NCBI RefSeq assembly: GCF_019393635.1
Contig: NC_057862.1
Location: 97,518,659 to 97,582,658 of the forward strand
Source of the DNA: Dromiciops gliroides
Taxonomy: Eukaryota; Chordata; Mammalia; Microbiotheria; Microbiotheriidae
Direction of reading: 5' to 3'
Length of the DNA: 64,000 bases
Shown: positions 1-11,244 of the stretch, piece after piece
Layout: each line of letters opens with the position of its first letter
How positions within the stretch are numbered: position 1 is the stretch's first letter
Notes under the pieces: generated by a model
Database searches by the model: none
What the model saw: only the letters and a program-made list of their open reading frames with translations
What the model was told of the DNA's origin: nothing
Position numbers and translations under genes: made by a program

Positions 1-2328
1 ATTTAAGTATACTTAGGGGTACTTAGGAGTACTTAAGCATACTTAAGGGTACTTAAGCATACTTAGGGGGTACTTAGGGGTACTTAAGCATACTTAAGGG
101 TACTTAGGGGGTACTTAAGCATACTTAAGGGTACTTAGGGGTACTTAGGGGGTACTTAAGCATACTTATGGGTACTTATGGGAACTTAGAGGTGCTTAAG
201 CATACTTAAGGGTACTTAAGGGTACTTAAGCATACTTAAGGGTGCTTAAGCATACTTAAGCATACTTAAGGGTACTTAAGCATACTTAAGGGTGCTTAAG
301 CATACTTATGGGTACTTAAGGGAACTTAGAGGTGCTTAAGCATACTTAAGGGTACTTAAGGGTACTTAGGCATACTTAAGGGTACTTATGGATACTTAAG
401 CATACTTAAGGGTACTTAAGGGTACTTAAGCATACTTAAGGGTACTTATGGATACTTAAGGGTACTTAAGGATACTTAAGGGTACTTATGGGTACTTAAG
501 GGTACTTAAGGGTACTTAAGCATACTTAAGGGTGCTTAAGCATACTTAGGGGTACTTAGGGGTACTTAAGCATACTTAAGGGTACTTATGGGTACTTAAG
601 CATACTTAGGGGTACTTAGAGGTGCTTAAGCATACTTAAGGGTACTTAAGGGTACTTAAGCATACTTATGGGTACTTAAGGGAACTTAGAGGTGCTTAAG
701 CATACTTAAGGGTACTTAAGGGTACTTAAGCATACTTAAGGGTACTTAGGGGGTACTTAAGCATACTTAAGGGTACTTAAGCATACTTAAGCATACTTAA
801 GGGTACTTATGGGTACTTAAGGGTACTTAAGGGTACTTAAGCATACTTAAGGGTACTTAGGGGGTACTTAGGGGTACTTAAGCATACTTAAGGGTGCTTA
901 AGGGTACTTAAGGGTACTTAAGCATACTTAAGGGTACTTAAGCAAACTCAAGGGTACTTAAGGGTACTTATGCATACTTAAGGGTACTTAAGGGTACTTA
1001 AGCATACTTAAGGGTACTTATGGGTACTTAAGGGTACTTAAGGGTACTTAAGCATACTTAAGGGTACTTAGGGGGTACTTAAGCATACTTAAGGGTACTT
1101 AAGGGTACTTAAGCATACTTAAGGGTACTTATGGGTACTTAAGGGTACTTATGGGTACTTAAGGGTACTTAAGGGTACTTAAGCATACTCAAGGGTACTT
1201 AGGGGGTACTTAGGGGTACTTAAGCATACTTAAGGGTGCTTAAGGGTACTTAAGGGTACTTAAGCATACTTAAGGGTACTTAAGCATACTCAAGGGTACT
1301 TAAGGGTACTTAAGCATACTTAAGGGTACTTAAGCATACTTAAGGGTACTTAGGGGTACTTAAGCATACTTAAGGGTACTTAAGCATACTTAAGGGTACT
1401 TAAGGGTACTTAAGCATACTTAAGGGTACTTAAGGGTACTTAAGCATACTTAAGGGTACTTAAGCATACTTAAGGGTACTTAAGGGTACTTAAGCATACT
1501 TAAGGGTACTTATGGGTACTTAAGGGTACTTATGGGTACTTAAGGGTACTTATGGGTACTTAAGGGTACTTAAGGGTACTTAAGGGTACTTAAGCATACT
1601 TAAGGGTACTTAAGGGTACTTATGGGTACTTAAGCGTACTTAAGGGTACTTAAGCATGCTTAAGGGTACTTAAGGGTACTTAAGGGTACTTAAGCAAACT
1701 TAGGGGGTACTTAAGCATACTTAAGGGTACTTAAGCATACTTAAGGGTACTTAAGCATACTTAAGGGTACTTATGGGTACTTAAGGGTACTTAAGCATAC
1801 TTAAGGGTGCTTAAGGGTACTTATGGGTACTTAAGGGTACTTAGAGGTACTTAAGCATACTTAAGGGTACTTAGGGGTACTTAGGCATACTTAAGGGTAC
1901 TTACACATACTTAAATGTATTTATTCATACTTTGGGTACTTATTGGTACTTAAGTATACTTAAGCATACTTAAATGTGTTTAAGCATACTTATGGGTACT
2001 TAAGCATATTAAGAGTACTTATGGGTACTTAAGCATACTTGAGTGTACTTTGTACTTTTGGGTACTTAAGCATACTTAAGAATACTTATGGGTATATAAG
2101 CATACTTATGGGCACTTATGGGTACTTAATCATACTTACGCATACTTAAGGGTACTTATGGGTACTTAAGCATACTCAAGTGTACTTATGGGCACTTAAT
2201 CGTGCTTGAGGGTACTTATGGGTACTTAAGCATACCTATGGGTACTTAAGCGTACTTATGGGTACTTACACATACTTAAGTGTACTTATACATACTTTTG
2301 TACTTAAGGGTACTTTTAAGTATACTTA

Positions 2329-2410
2329 AGCACTTACTTATATTTATACTTATATACTTATATATGAGTACTTATATGTACTTAAGCATACTTAAGGTTA
2401 CTTATTCAAA
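2329..2410. repeat. TA-rich module of the array, copy 1
   Basis: A block beginning CACTTACTTATATTTATACT, then TATATACTTATATATGAG, then the ordinary unit and GGTTACTTATTCA. The same ordered block returns at about 3131, 4827 and 5097, so it marks a higher-order repeat inside the array. Confidence 0.8.
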
Positions 2411-2983
2411 CTTAAGCGTACTTATGGGTACTTGTAAACTTACTTAGGGGTACTTAAGGGTACTTAAGCATACTTAAGGGTACTTATGCATACTTAAGCA
2501 TACTTAAGGGTACTTATGCATACTTAAGCATACTTAAGGGTACTTAAGCATACTTAAGGGTACTTTGGGGGTACTTAAGGGTACTTAGGGGGTACTTAGG
2601 GGGTACTTAAGTGTACTTAAGCATACTTAAGGGTACTTAGGGGTACTCAAGCATACTTAAGGGTACTTTGAGGGTACTTAAGTGTACATATGCATACTTA
2701 AGGGTACTTAGGGGTACTTAAGGGTACTTAGGGGTACTTAAGCATACGTAAGCATACTTAAGGGTACTTAGGGGTACTTAAGGGTACTTATGCGTGCTTA
2801 AGCGTACTTAATGGTACTTAAGAATACTTAAGGGTACTTTGGGGGTACTTATGCATACTTATGGGTACTTAAGCATGCTTAAGGGTACTTAAGGGTACTT
2901 AAGGGTGCTTAGGGGTACTTAACCATACTTAAAGGTACTTAGGGGTACTTAAGGGTACTTATGCATACTTATGGGTACTTAAC

Positions 2984-3114
2984 CATACTTATGGGTACTT
3001 GTGTGTACTTAGCATACTTAAGGATATATATGCTTATATATAAGTTATAAGTATATATATAAGCATATATATACCCTTAAGTATGCTAAGTACACACAAG
3101 TACCCATAAGTATG
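2984..3114. repeat. Near-perfect palindrome inside the array
   Basis: The left arm starts CATACTTATGGGTACTTGTG at 2984. The right arm ends CACAAGTACCCATAAGTATG at 3114. The arms are reverse complements over about 58 bases, with one G/A change and a 2-base length difference in the TA run. The centre is near 3049 with a loop of about 9 bases. It could form a hairpin or cruciform. Confidence 0.88.
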
Positions 3115-3130
3115 GGTACTTATATATAAG

Positions 3131-3230
3131 TACTTACTTATATTTATACTTATATACTTATATATATGAGTACTTATATATACTTAAGCATACTTAAGGT
3201 TACTTATTCATACTTAAGCCTACTTATGGG
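3131..3230. repeat. TA-rich module of the array, copy 2
   Basis: Same order of sub-blocks as at 2329 (TACTTACTTATATTTATACT, TATATATGAGTACTTATATA, GGTTACTTATTCATACTT). It follows the palindrome directly. Confidence 0.8.
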
Positions 3231-4803
3231 TACTTGTGTGTACTTAGGGGTACTTAAGGGTGCTTAAGCATACTTAAGGGTACTTTGGTGTACTTAAGGG
3301 TACTTAGGGGGTACTTAAGTGTACTTAAGCATACTTAAGGGTACTTAGGGGTACTTAAGCATACTTAAGGGTACTTTGGGGGTACTTAAGGGTACTTATG
3401 CGTACTTAAGGGTACTTAAGCATACTTAAGGGTACTTACGGGGTGCTTGAACATACTTAAGGGTACTTAGGGGTACTTAAGGGTACTTATGCGTGCTTAA
3501 GCGTGCTTAAAGGTATTTAAGCATACTTAAGGGTACTTGGGGGTACTTAAGGGTACTTAGGCATACTTAACGGTGCTTAGGCGTACTTATGGGTACTTTT
3601 GTGTACTTAGCGTACTTAAGGGTACTTGGGGGTACTTAAGCATTCTTAAGGGTACTTTGGGGTACTTAAGGGTGCTTATGCATACTTAAGCGTACTTAAG
3701 CGTACTTAAGTGTACTTAAGGGTACTTAAGGGTACTTATGCATACTTAAGGGTGCTTAGGCATGCTTATGGGTACTTTTGTGGACTTAGTGTACTTATGG
3801 GTACTTAGGGGGTACTTAAGCCTACTTAAGGGTACTTATGCGTACTTATGAGTACTTGTGTTTACTTAGGGGTGCTTAAGTATACTTAAGCATACTTAAG
3901 GGTACTTAGGGGGTACTTAAGGGTGCTTAGGGGTACTTAACCATACCTAAAGGTACCTAGGGGGTACTTAAGGGTACTTAGGGGTACTTAAGGGTACTTA
4001 TGCATACTTAAGGGTACTTAGGGTAACTTAAGGGTACTTATGCATACTTAAGGGTACTTGGGGGGTACTTAAGGGTACTTAGGCATACTTAACGGTACTT
4101 AGGCGTACTTATGGGTACTTTGGGGGTACTTAAGGGTACTTAAGGGTACTTAGGGGTACTTATGCATGCTTAAGCGTACTTAAGGGTACTTAAGCATTCT
4201 TAAGCATACTTATGCATACTTAAGGGTACTTAAGCATACTTAGGGGTACTTAAGGGTACTTAAGCATGCTTAAGTGTACTTAAGGGTACTTAAGCACACT
4301 TAAGGGTACTTAAGGGTACTTATGCATGCTTAAGGGTACTTAGGGTACTTATGCATACTTAAGCATACTTAAGTGTACTTAAGCATACTTAAGCTACTTA
4401 AGGGTACTTAGGGGTGCTTAAGGGTACTTAAGGGTACTTATGCATACTTAAGGGTGCTTAGGCGTGCTTATGGGTACTTAGGGTTACTTAAGGGTACTTA
4501 TGCATACTTAAGGGTACTTGGGGGTACTTAAGGGTACTTATGCATACTTAAGCATACTTAAGTGTACTTAAGCATAATTAAGGGTACTTAGGGGTGCTTA
4601 AGGGTACTTAAGGGTACTGATGCATACTTAAGGGTACTTAGGGGTACTTAAGTGTACTTAAGCATACTTAAGGGTACTTAGGGGGTACTTAAGGGTGCTT
4701 AGGGGTACTTAACCATACTTAAAGGTACCTAGGGGTACTTAAGGGTAATTAAGGGTACTTATGCATACTTATGGGTACTTGTGTGTACTTAGCATACTTA
4801 AGG

Positions 4804-4912
4804 GTACATATATACTTATATATAAGCACTTACTTATATTTATACTTATATACTTATATATATGAGTACTTATATATACTTAAGCATACTTAAGGTTACT
4901 TATTCATACTTA
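4804..4912. repeat. TA-rich module of the array, copy 3
   Basis: Same ordered block. The sequence before it (GGGTACTTGTGTGTACTTAG, then CATACTTAAGGGTA) matches the left arm of the palindrome at 2984, but no inverted arm follows. Confidence 0.8.
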
Positions 4913-5040
4913 TGGGTACTTGTGTGTACTTAGGGGTACTTAAGGGTACTTAAGCATACTTAAGGGTACTTTGGGGGTACTTAAGGGTACTTATGCATAC
5001 TTATGGGTACTTAAGGGTACTCAAGGGTACTTATGCATAC

Positions 5041-5170
5041 TTAAGGGTATATATATACTTATATATAAGCATATATACTTATATACTTATATATAAGCAC
5101 TTACTTATATTTATACTTATATACTTATATGTATATGAGTACTTATATATACTTCAGCATACTTATGGGT
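5041..5170. repeat. TA-rich module of the array, copy 4
   Basis: Fourth copy of the block, with small changes (TATGTATATGAG; TTCAGCAT in place of TTAAGCAT). The array ends about 140 bases later. Confidence 0.78.
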
Positions 5171-5310
5171 ACTTATGCATACTTAAGTGTACTTATGAGT
5201 ACTTGTGTGTACTTAGGGGTACTTAGGGTTACTTAAGGGTACTTAAGCATACTTAAGGGTACTTATGGGTACTTAAGCATACTTAAGGGTATATATAAGG
5301 ACATATATAG

Positions 5311-6300
5311 GAGGGGTGGATTCAAGATGGCAGAGAAAAGACATTAAACACACAGAGCTCCTGACTCAATCACTCCCCAAAACAGCAACAAATCAAGCCC
5401 TGGAGTGGCAAAACCCACAAAAAGATGCCTGAGATTATTTTCCAGATTAAAGGGGGCCATACGGGGCTGCAAGCAGAGTCCAACCCCACAATCCGGTAAC
5501 AAAGAATCCAGACACGAGGCACAAGAGGAACTTAGTTGTCTTCTACAACTAAGCTTACTGTCAGGTGAGAGGGCTGAACAGCTGACCAGGGCTGAAAGTG
5601 CAGGGGTGTCTGTGGAACGTAAGGAGGAATGCAGCTATCGCACCCCAGCAGGGAACCAGGAGGGAGGCCCAGATGGGGGAGGAGCACAGGTTCCTCAAAG
5701 CTAAGAACCACACCAGCTGGCTGGTTAACTAGCAAATAAGCTTGAGGTTACCTTCAGACCAGAGAACAGGCCAAGTGAGAGAAAAACCTTCCCTCCTTCA
5801 AACTGAAACACCTGGGTCCCTCTGAAGCTTGGTACAGTGTAGCTTGGAAGTAGGGCCCCACAGTCAAGTAAATAATAGCAAGATGAGCAAACAAAGAAAG
5901 TTGAGAATAATAGAATAATAGAAAGTTTCTTTAGCAACAAGGAAGATCAAGGTGCACCCTCAGAAGACGATCACACTCTAAATAACAGAGAAATGTGTAG
6001 AGAGGAATCTGACCTGGTACCAGGTGACAGAAGGCTCTCAGGAGGAACCTAACACAAAGATTTCCCCCAGAATCTGATTTTATTGTATTTCTAATAACCC
6101 TCAGATGTCAACCTACCCAAAGTAAATAAGATGAATGAACAAGAAATAATACAGCCACAGCCACAGCAGCAGCTTTGAGAGCTCTCAGCCCAGAAATGGT
6201 GAGGTGAGGGTGAGGGGTCAGACAATTGATCAGAAAAGGATAACAGGGACTCCTTTGCCCTTACAGAGTTCTGAGTCACAATTCCAAGCCCAAGAATAGC
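5311..6300 (+). mobile_element. L1 LINE 5' fragment (5'UTR and ORF1 start)
   Basis: Starts GGATTCAAGATGGCAGAGAA, the typical L1 5' start containing AAGATGGCAG. It runs through a GC-richer 5'UTR-like segment (open frame 5405-5704) to AGATGAATGAACAAGAAATA near 6129, which resembles a marsupial L1 ORF1 start. No ORF1 coiled coil, ORF2 or 3' end follows in order. The fragment is therefore 3'-truncated or rearranged. The 5' end abuts the tandem array within a few bases. The right boundary is uncertain. Assignment rests on remembered L1 consensus. Confidence 0.65.
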
Positions 6301-6474
6301 ACTAGGAGCCCTGGTTGTAGTTACAGGAAAAAGAGAATGCTAGTATTTGTCCTGCAATGACAGAGATGAAAAAAAAGGTGACTGCCTTCAAGGAGCTCTT
6401 GGTGTAGTAGGGGGGGTAACATCCACACTGAAAATGCCCCCAAAATTGATGCTTAACAGATAAACGGGGGCAGA

Positions 6475-6652
6475 GGGCAGCTAGGTGGCACAGTGGATGA
6501 AGCACCAGCCCTGAAGTCAGGAGGACCCGAATTCAAACCCAGCCTCAGAAACTTGATGCTTACTAGCTGTGTTACCCTGGGCAAGTCACTTAACCCCAAT
6601 TGCCTCACCAAAAACAAACAAAAAATAAAATATAAAAAATAAAATAAAAATA
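6475..6652 (+). mobile_element. WSINE-type SINE
   Basis: GGGCAGCTAGGTGGCACAGTGG start, box-B-like segment GAATTCAAACCC, CCTGGGCAAGTCACTTAACC core and a long A-rich AAAATA tail. Confidence 0.9.
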
Positions 6653-6654
6653 AA

Positions 6655-7178
6655 CTAGTCAGTTGTCATATCAGCCCAGCTGTTTGTGTGCAGGAAGCCA
6701 TTAGCTAGTTAGAACAAATGTGAACATCAATACCAAACTGGAAGGAATGACAGAGCCCAGAAGAAAACACTGTGGGGAACTATTAGAGTTATTAGAGTTC
6801 TTACTTGACCTGTCAAAATAAAGTATTGGCACAAAAATTTGGATAAGGGGAGAAAGCCTGATGATTATTGAATCTTATTTGATTTTAATTGTTGTAAAGC
6901 AACAAAGAAGAGCCCAGAAACCATCTCAGCCAGCAAACACTTGATCTTCTTACCACACAGGGGAACACAGCAAAACCTATTTGGAACATTTGCATAAAGT
7001 TATGGTACATGATGGGAAAGAATAAGCAGTGTCACTTCATAAGACAGTGAAGAGAGGTAGAGGGAAAAAGGAAGCTTAGTGTGTCTCAACTAAGCCAGGC
7101 AATCCCAAAAATGTTTATAAATTTTCAGGAAGGCAACAAATCAATGCAAAATTCAGTTTAATGTTTTTTTTTTTAATT
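6655..7178. other. Unassigned noncoding sequence
   Basis: No open frame of note and no repeat I can name. AT-rich unique-looking sequence. Confidence 0.5.
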
Positions 7179-7179
7179 C

Positions 7180-8170
7180 AATTAGCATTCATTAAATATA
7201 TACTGTGTGTTAGGCACTGTCCTAGCCACTGGGGAGAAAAAGATTAAAAAAAAATCTCTGCCCTCAGGGGACTTACATAGTTTACCAACATTTAACTCAA
7301 TCAACAAACATTTATTAAGAGCCTGTTATGTGCCAGGCACTGTGCTAAGCCCTAGGGAAACAAAAAGAGGAAAACTTAATACCTTCCTTCAAGGAGCCTA
7401 CACTCTAGTGGGGGTGACAACAATGTAGACAAATCTATACAAAGCAAGCTATGTATCCTACAAGATATGTAGGAAATAACAGAGAGAAGGCACTGGGATT
7501 AAGAGGGGTTAGGGAAGGGTTACTATAGGTGGCATTTTAGTTGGGATTTAAAGGAAACCAGGGATGTAAGTAGTCAGAGAAGGAAGAGCCTTCTAGGTAA
7601 GATGCCCAGAGTGAAAAGATGGAGGAACAGCCAGGAGGCTAGCATCACTGGATTGAAGAGTACATGTTGGAGGACTGGAAAAGTAGAAGGGGGCTAAATT
7701 ATGAAGGGTGGTGAATGCCTAACAGAGCTTTTTGCATTTGCTTCTGGGGGCAATAGGAAGCCACTGGACTTTAGTGAGTATGTGTCTGGGAAGTGATATG
7801 ATTAGACCTGCATTTTATTTTATTGCATTTTTTTGTTTGTTTGTTTGGTTTGGTTTGGTTTTTTGTGGGGCAATGAGGGTTAAAGTGACTTGCCCAAGGT
7901 CACAAACTAGTAAGTGTCAAGTGTCTGAGGCCAGATTTGAACTCAGGTGCTCCTGAATTCAGGGCCGGTGCTCTATCCACTGCACCACCTAGCTTCCCAG
8001 TCTCTCATTTATTTTAATTTTTTAAAAGAAAGTGGAATGGCATTTAAGAAAGATGAAGGTGAGACAGGCGATTGGGCCAGACCAAGGACACAATAAAGAA
8101 ATCAGTGCTGGAAGTGATCGTTTTGGAAGCCCTGAGGGGTCGAATTTTGAAATGTCTGAGAGCAGAGAAG
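7180..8170 (+). repeat. Old unnamed interspersed repeat, split by a SINE
   Basis: Contains the chain CATTTATTAAGAGCCTGTTATG, GCCAGGCACTGTGCTAAGCC, then GGGCAATAGGAAGCCACTGG and GATATGATTAGACCTGCATT. The same blocks appear in the same order near 19.7-21.7 kb and 51.0-52.5 kb, so it is a dispersed family over 1 kb long. I do not recall its name with confidence. Confidence 0.65.
7836..7998 (-). mobile_element. WSINE-type SINE, antisense
   Basis: T-rich start, GGGCAATGAGGGTTAAAGTG, TTTGAACTCAGG (box B complement), ending CACCACCTAGCTTCCC. It interrupts the older repeat around it. Confidence 0.9.
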
Positions 8171-8307
8171 AAACTAGATGACTAGGAAAAACATTATTAC
8201 CAAAAAAAAAAAATGGCAACTAAGAGGACAAGTGGTCATCAATGTGCTTTCTCATTTCTATAAGACATTTATGATGATTTATCTACAGATAAATAATAAT
8301 AAATAAT

Positions 8308-8433
8308 AATAAGAGGCATTATAGCTTAGCTGGTAGAGAGCTTCCCTGGGTTCAAGTGCTGGGTTTGAATATCATCTCTGCTGCTTACATATGTGACCTT
8401 GGGCAAGTCAGTTAGTCCTTCAGTGCCCCAGGT
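8308..8433 (+). mobile_element. MIR-like SINE
   Basis: AGCTTAGCTGGTAGAGAGCT (box-A-like), GGGTTTGAATATC and TGTGACCTTGGGCAAGTCAG. Diverged MIR/THER class. Confidence 0.75.
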
Positions 8434-8622
8434 TAGGGTTTCTTAAACTTTTTCCACTCCCAACCCCTTTTCACCTAATAAATATTTCTGTGACCCTGGG
8501 TATCTAGGTATATAAAAATAGGTATATGTAACCTTTTACTGTTACCAAATTTTTCATGACCCCCATATTCAGTTATGCAACCCAATATGGGTTGTGATGA
8601 ACAGTTTAAGAAGCAAGGCTCA
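8434..8622. mobile_element. hAT/Charlie-like non-autonomous transposon
   Basis: Ends are inverted: TTTCTTAAACTTTTTCCACT on the left and GAACAGTTTAAGAAGC on the right. The inside holds CATGACCCCCATAT and GGTTGTGATG. The same design occurs at 11527-11845. The family name is from memory (OposCharlie-like). Confidence 0.72.
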
Positions 8623-8624
8623 GG

Positions 8625-9160
8625 GGCAGCCTTAGAGCCCCTCTGGGATGTGTTTGCTCCTGACTCACATCAGCAAAGGTCCTGACTATGGACCTAACAT
8701 GCAAACCCTTTCCCTAGAGTATTTGATAAGTGGATGTTGAGTGTATTCATGTAGACTCTGAGATGTCCAAGCTTGCAACATAGACAAATGTGACCTACTT
8801 ATCTGAGCTAAAAAAAATCTTATTTCTCTAGTTTCCTTATTCAAGTAAAATAGGAGGAGGAGGAAGATGTATGGGGTGTAACTTCTGGTATGAGAGCTAA
8901 CTAAACTAAACACTTTTTCAAAGTGTTTCACCCAACTCTCATCTGTAGCTCCAAGAAACTGTAGCATGTGCAGCATCCACATTCAGGTAAACCATCTGGA
9001 CAGATGGGCTAAACCAGGTTGAAGGTAAATGACATGCCTCAAACTTGTCAGTGAATTAGAGGAATGTCTACCTCAAGCAGAATAGCAAATGGCAAAATAG
9101 GAGGGATGAAAGCAATTTGTTCCAACAGTCATAATGGAGGCTGAAACAGGCACTATGGAA
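8625..9160. other. Unassigned noncoding sequence
   Basis: No supported gene. The antisense open frame at 8686-8982 has no recognisable domain and I treat it as chance. Confidence 0.5.
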
Positions 9161-9164
9161 TGCT

Positions 9165-9410
9165 TAGAGCTTGATGAGACATCAAAAATTCCAAGGTCAT
9201 TCACTGCATCCTGGACCATCACCAGTCACCTTAACTTTGGTTAAGTGGACTTCAATAACTTCAAGTGGACTTTGGCCAGTGGACTTCAATAACTCTAGAA
9301 GAGTGAGGCTCACAACTTTGCACAATTCTGCCTCACTTAAATCCAAATCACACTTAAGTCAAAACAACACCCCACGATGTCAACAAAAGAGGAATTAATG
9401 AGTCTTGTGA
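9165..9410 (+). mobile_element. SINE with a RTE/L2-like tail, diverged
   Basis: The end TGCCTCACTTAAATCCAAAT, CACACTTAAGTCAAAACA and GATGTCAACAAAAG matches the tail of the copy at 26292-26540. It contains a local duplication of GTGGACTTCAATAACT at about 9246 and 9281. Confidence 0.55.
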
Positions 9411-9419
9411 AGAAAGACT

Positions 9420-9980
9420 AAAAGATATGTGATTAGTTTTCATGGCTGAAAGATGAATTGCAATGTGTTTACCTATAGTTTTAACAAAATATCACATATA
9501 ACATGTATGTTCCTCCTTCACAATCAGAGATGGTGATAGTGGAAGGGATCTATGTAGGTAACTGCCTACAAATATCAGAGGAAACAGAAGTAACTGTGAT
9601 TTTAACTTCAAGATCTATCTTGCTTCAATCTAAGAAAAATTTGACACATTTTATCCATTTATGAAGGAAATTGATGTTAAAGAATAAATCTGTTTAAGAT
9701 GTAGACAAACAAGTTATTCAGAATGGAATAGGCTTTGTTTCAAACTAATGTTAGCACAGTAGAATAGGAAGGGTAGTAAGTCCTCCAAGACAAAGGCAAG
9801 CAAGGAGAAGAACTGTTTCACTAGATGAGGGCACAATTATTTCCATCTTCACTGAAGCTTCATTCAGCCAGAATATTTAAGCAGCAAAAGCAGCAATAAA
9901 AGGACTCATGTTGTGGAGAATAGCCCCTACCATTATGTAAGGATAGATTATTTCCATGCAAAATAAAGAGGCAGTTAAGA
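9420..9980. other. Unassigned noncoding sequence
   Basis: AT-rich. No gene and no nameable repeat seen. Confidence 0.5.
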
Positions 9981-9984
9981 CTCT

Positions 9985-10185
9985 TAAGGCTGTTGACTAT
10001 GGAAAGATTGTTGGATTTGAAATCAGAAGACATGGGTTTGAATACTGGCTATGCTACTTACTACCCATCTTTCCTTGGACAAGTCACTTAACATCCTTGT
10101 GCCTCAGTTTCCTTAGCTGAAAAATTAGCTTCAAAGATCCCTTGTAGCTGTAAATGTATTATTCTATGAACTCTGGTCGTCTTGG
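9985..10185 (+). mobile_element. MIR/THER-like SINE
   Basis: GACATGGGTTTGAATACTGG (box B region), GGACAAGTCACTTAACATCC, GCCTCAGTTTCCTTAGCTG, then GATCCCTTGTAGCTGTAAAT, the usual 3' segment of this class. Confidence 0.8.
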
Positions 10186-10500
10186 GTTGCTGAATTCATG
10201 TCCTTTGTAAAGACTAAATGTGTTCTGCTGGAAAGGAAGCCAGGAGTGTGAGAAATCAGCTACAGTTGGCACTATTCTGGAGTAAATTTATGATACCAGT
10301 TTGCCTTCAAATTTAGCAGAAATCTGCTTAATCCTGATACTAATCCTTCCACTGGGGTGTACACGTCCCATAGGAGCTAAGGACAGGACATCTAGTTTCA
10401 GAATGGGCCAGTGTGCTTCCCCATGAAATTTAAACTTTCCTCTTAGGATGTTTACTTGGAAACAAGATAGTTTGTGTCATTTTGGTCTGTCTTTTCCACA

Positions 10501-11240
10501 GTTTTGGAGCCTAACCAGTCAATCACACACAATGTGACTGAGTTTGTCCTCCTGGGTTTTCCTGGTCACAGGGAAATGCAGAATCTCCTTGATCTTAGTG
10601 GTATACATCCTGACTTTGTTGGGGAATGGAGCCATTGTCTGTGCAGTGAAGTGGGACAGGCAGCTCCACACACCCATGTACATCCTCTTGGGGAACTTTG
10701 CTTTCCTTGAAATATGGTATGTGTCTTCTACTGTTCCCAACATGTTGGCCAACTTCCTATCTGAGACCAAAACCATCTCCTTCTCTGGCTGCTTCTTCCA
10801 GTTCTACTTCTTTTTCTCCCTGGGTACTACAGAGTGTTTCTTCCTATCAGTCATGGCATATGGTCGGTACCTAGCCATCTGCCGACCACTACACTACCCC
10901 ACCATCATGACAGGGAGGTTCTGTGCCACCCTGATATCTGCCTGTTGGGTGAGTGGATTCCTTTGTTACCCAGTTCCCATTGCTCTTATATCCCAGTTGT
11001 TATATCCACAGAAGTGTGGCCCTAACATCATTGATCACTTTGTCTGTGACCCAGGCCCATTATTCGCACTCATCTGCTACACCTTCAACTCCATGATTAT
11101 CTTTGGACCATTCCTCTCCATCCTTGGATCCTACACCCTGGTCCTCAGAGCTGTTTTGCATGTTCCCTCTGGTGCTGGCCTTCTCCACATGTAGATCCCA
11201 TCTGGTGGTTGTGTCTCTATTCTATGGCACCCTCATGGTC
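10501..11240 (+). pseudogene. Olfactory receptor pseudogene, family 11-like
   Basis: Odorant-receptor GPCR relic. A plasma-membrane receptor of this class has seven membrane segments in about 310 residues. Seen here: the N-terminal TEFVLLGFPGHRE in one frame (10474 frame), then a shift near 10591 into the 10544 frame with LLGNGAIV (TM1), LHTPMYILLGNFAFLE (TM2), the TM3 end MAYGRYLAICRPLHYP, and DHFVCDPGP in the second extracellular loop. The usual MAYDRY Asp is Gly (GGT at 10862-10864). TM5 is shortened. After HVPSGAG another deletion shifts the frame, and STCRSHLVVVSLFYGT (TM6) is read in a new frame before sequence leaves the family. TM7 with its NPxIY motif is missing because L3/CR1 sequence begins at about 11245. 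Closest remembered group is OR11G/OR11H. Two frameshifts, a lost key residue and a missing end make it non-functional. Confidence 0.93.
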
Positions 11241-11244
11241 AATG

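Larger units (their letters stand above)
1..5308. repeat. Long minisatellite array, 10-bp unit
   Basis: The whole stretch is built from a 10-bp unit alternating between TACTTAAGGG and TACTTAAGCA, with 11-bp variants (an extra G in TACTTAGGGGG). From 1 to about 1900 it is very regular. From about 1900 to 5308 it is more diverged and mixed with TA-rich blocks. Nearly every unit holds the palindrome CTTAAG. Because GGG recurs every 10 bp, runs of GGG units have 7-base loops and meet the G3-N1-7 quadruplex rule, for example 480-512 and nine successive units at 1504-1586. The array begins before position 1, so its full length is unknown. The open frame at 4993-5226 (Tyr/Leu/Ile-rich) is only the repeat translated. 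I do not recognise a named satellite. Confidence 0.97.

Noticed and set aside
4993..5226. Tyr/Leu-rich 77-residue protein
   Set aside because: It is the tandem repeat read in one frame.
1..5308. Telomere or interstitial telomere repeat
   Set aside because: TTAGGG occurs within variants such as TACTTAGGGG, but the unit is 10 bases (TACTTAAGGG) and not the 6-base telomere unit in tandem.
1..5308. CRISPR array
   Set aside because: There are no unique spacers. The unit repeats without interruption, and the rest of the window is vertebrate.
5405..5704. 99-residue protein
   Set aside because: It lies in L1 5'UTR-like sequence and has no known domain.
10544..11194. A working 216-residue receptor
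   Set aside because: The N-terminus and TM6 lie in other frames, TM7 is missing and the MAYDRY Asp is lost.
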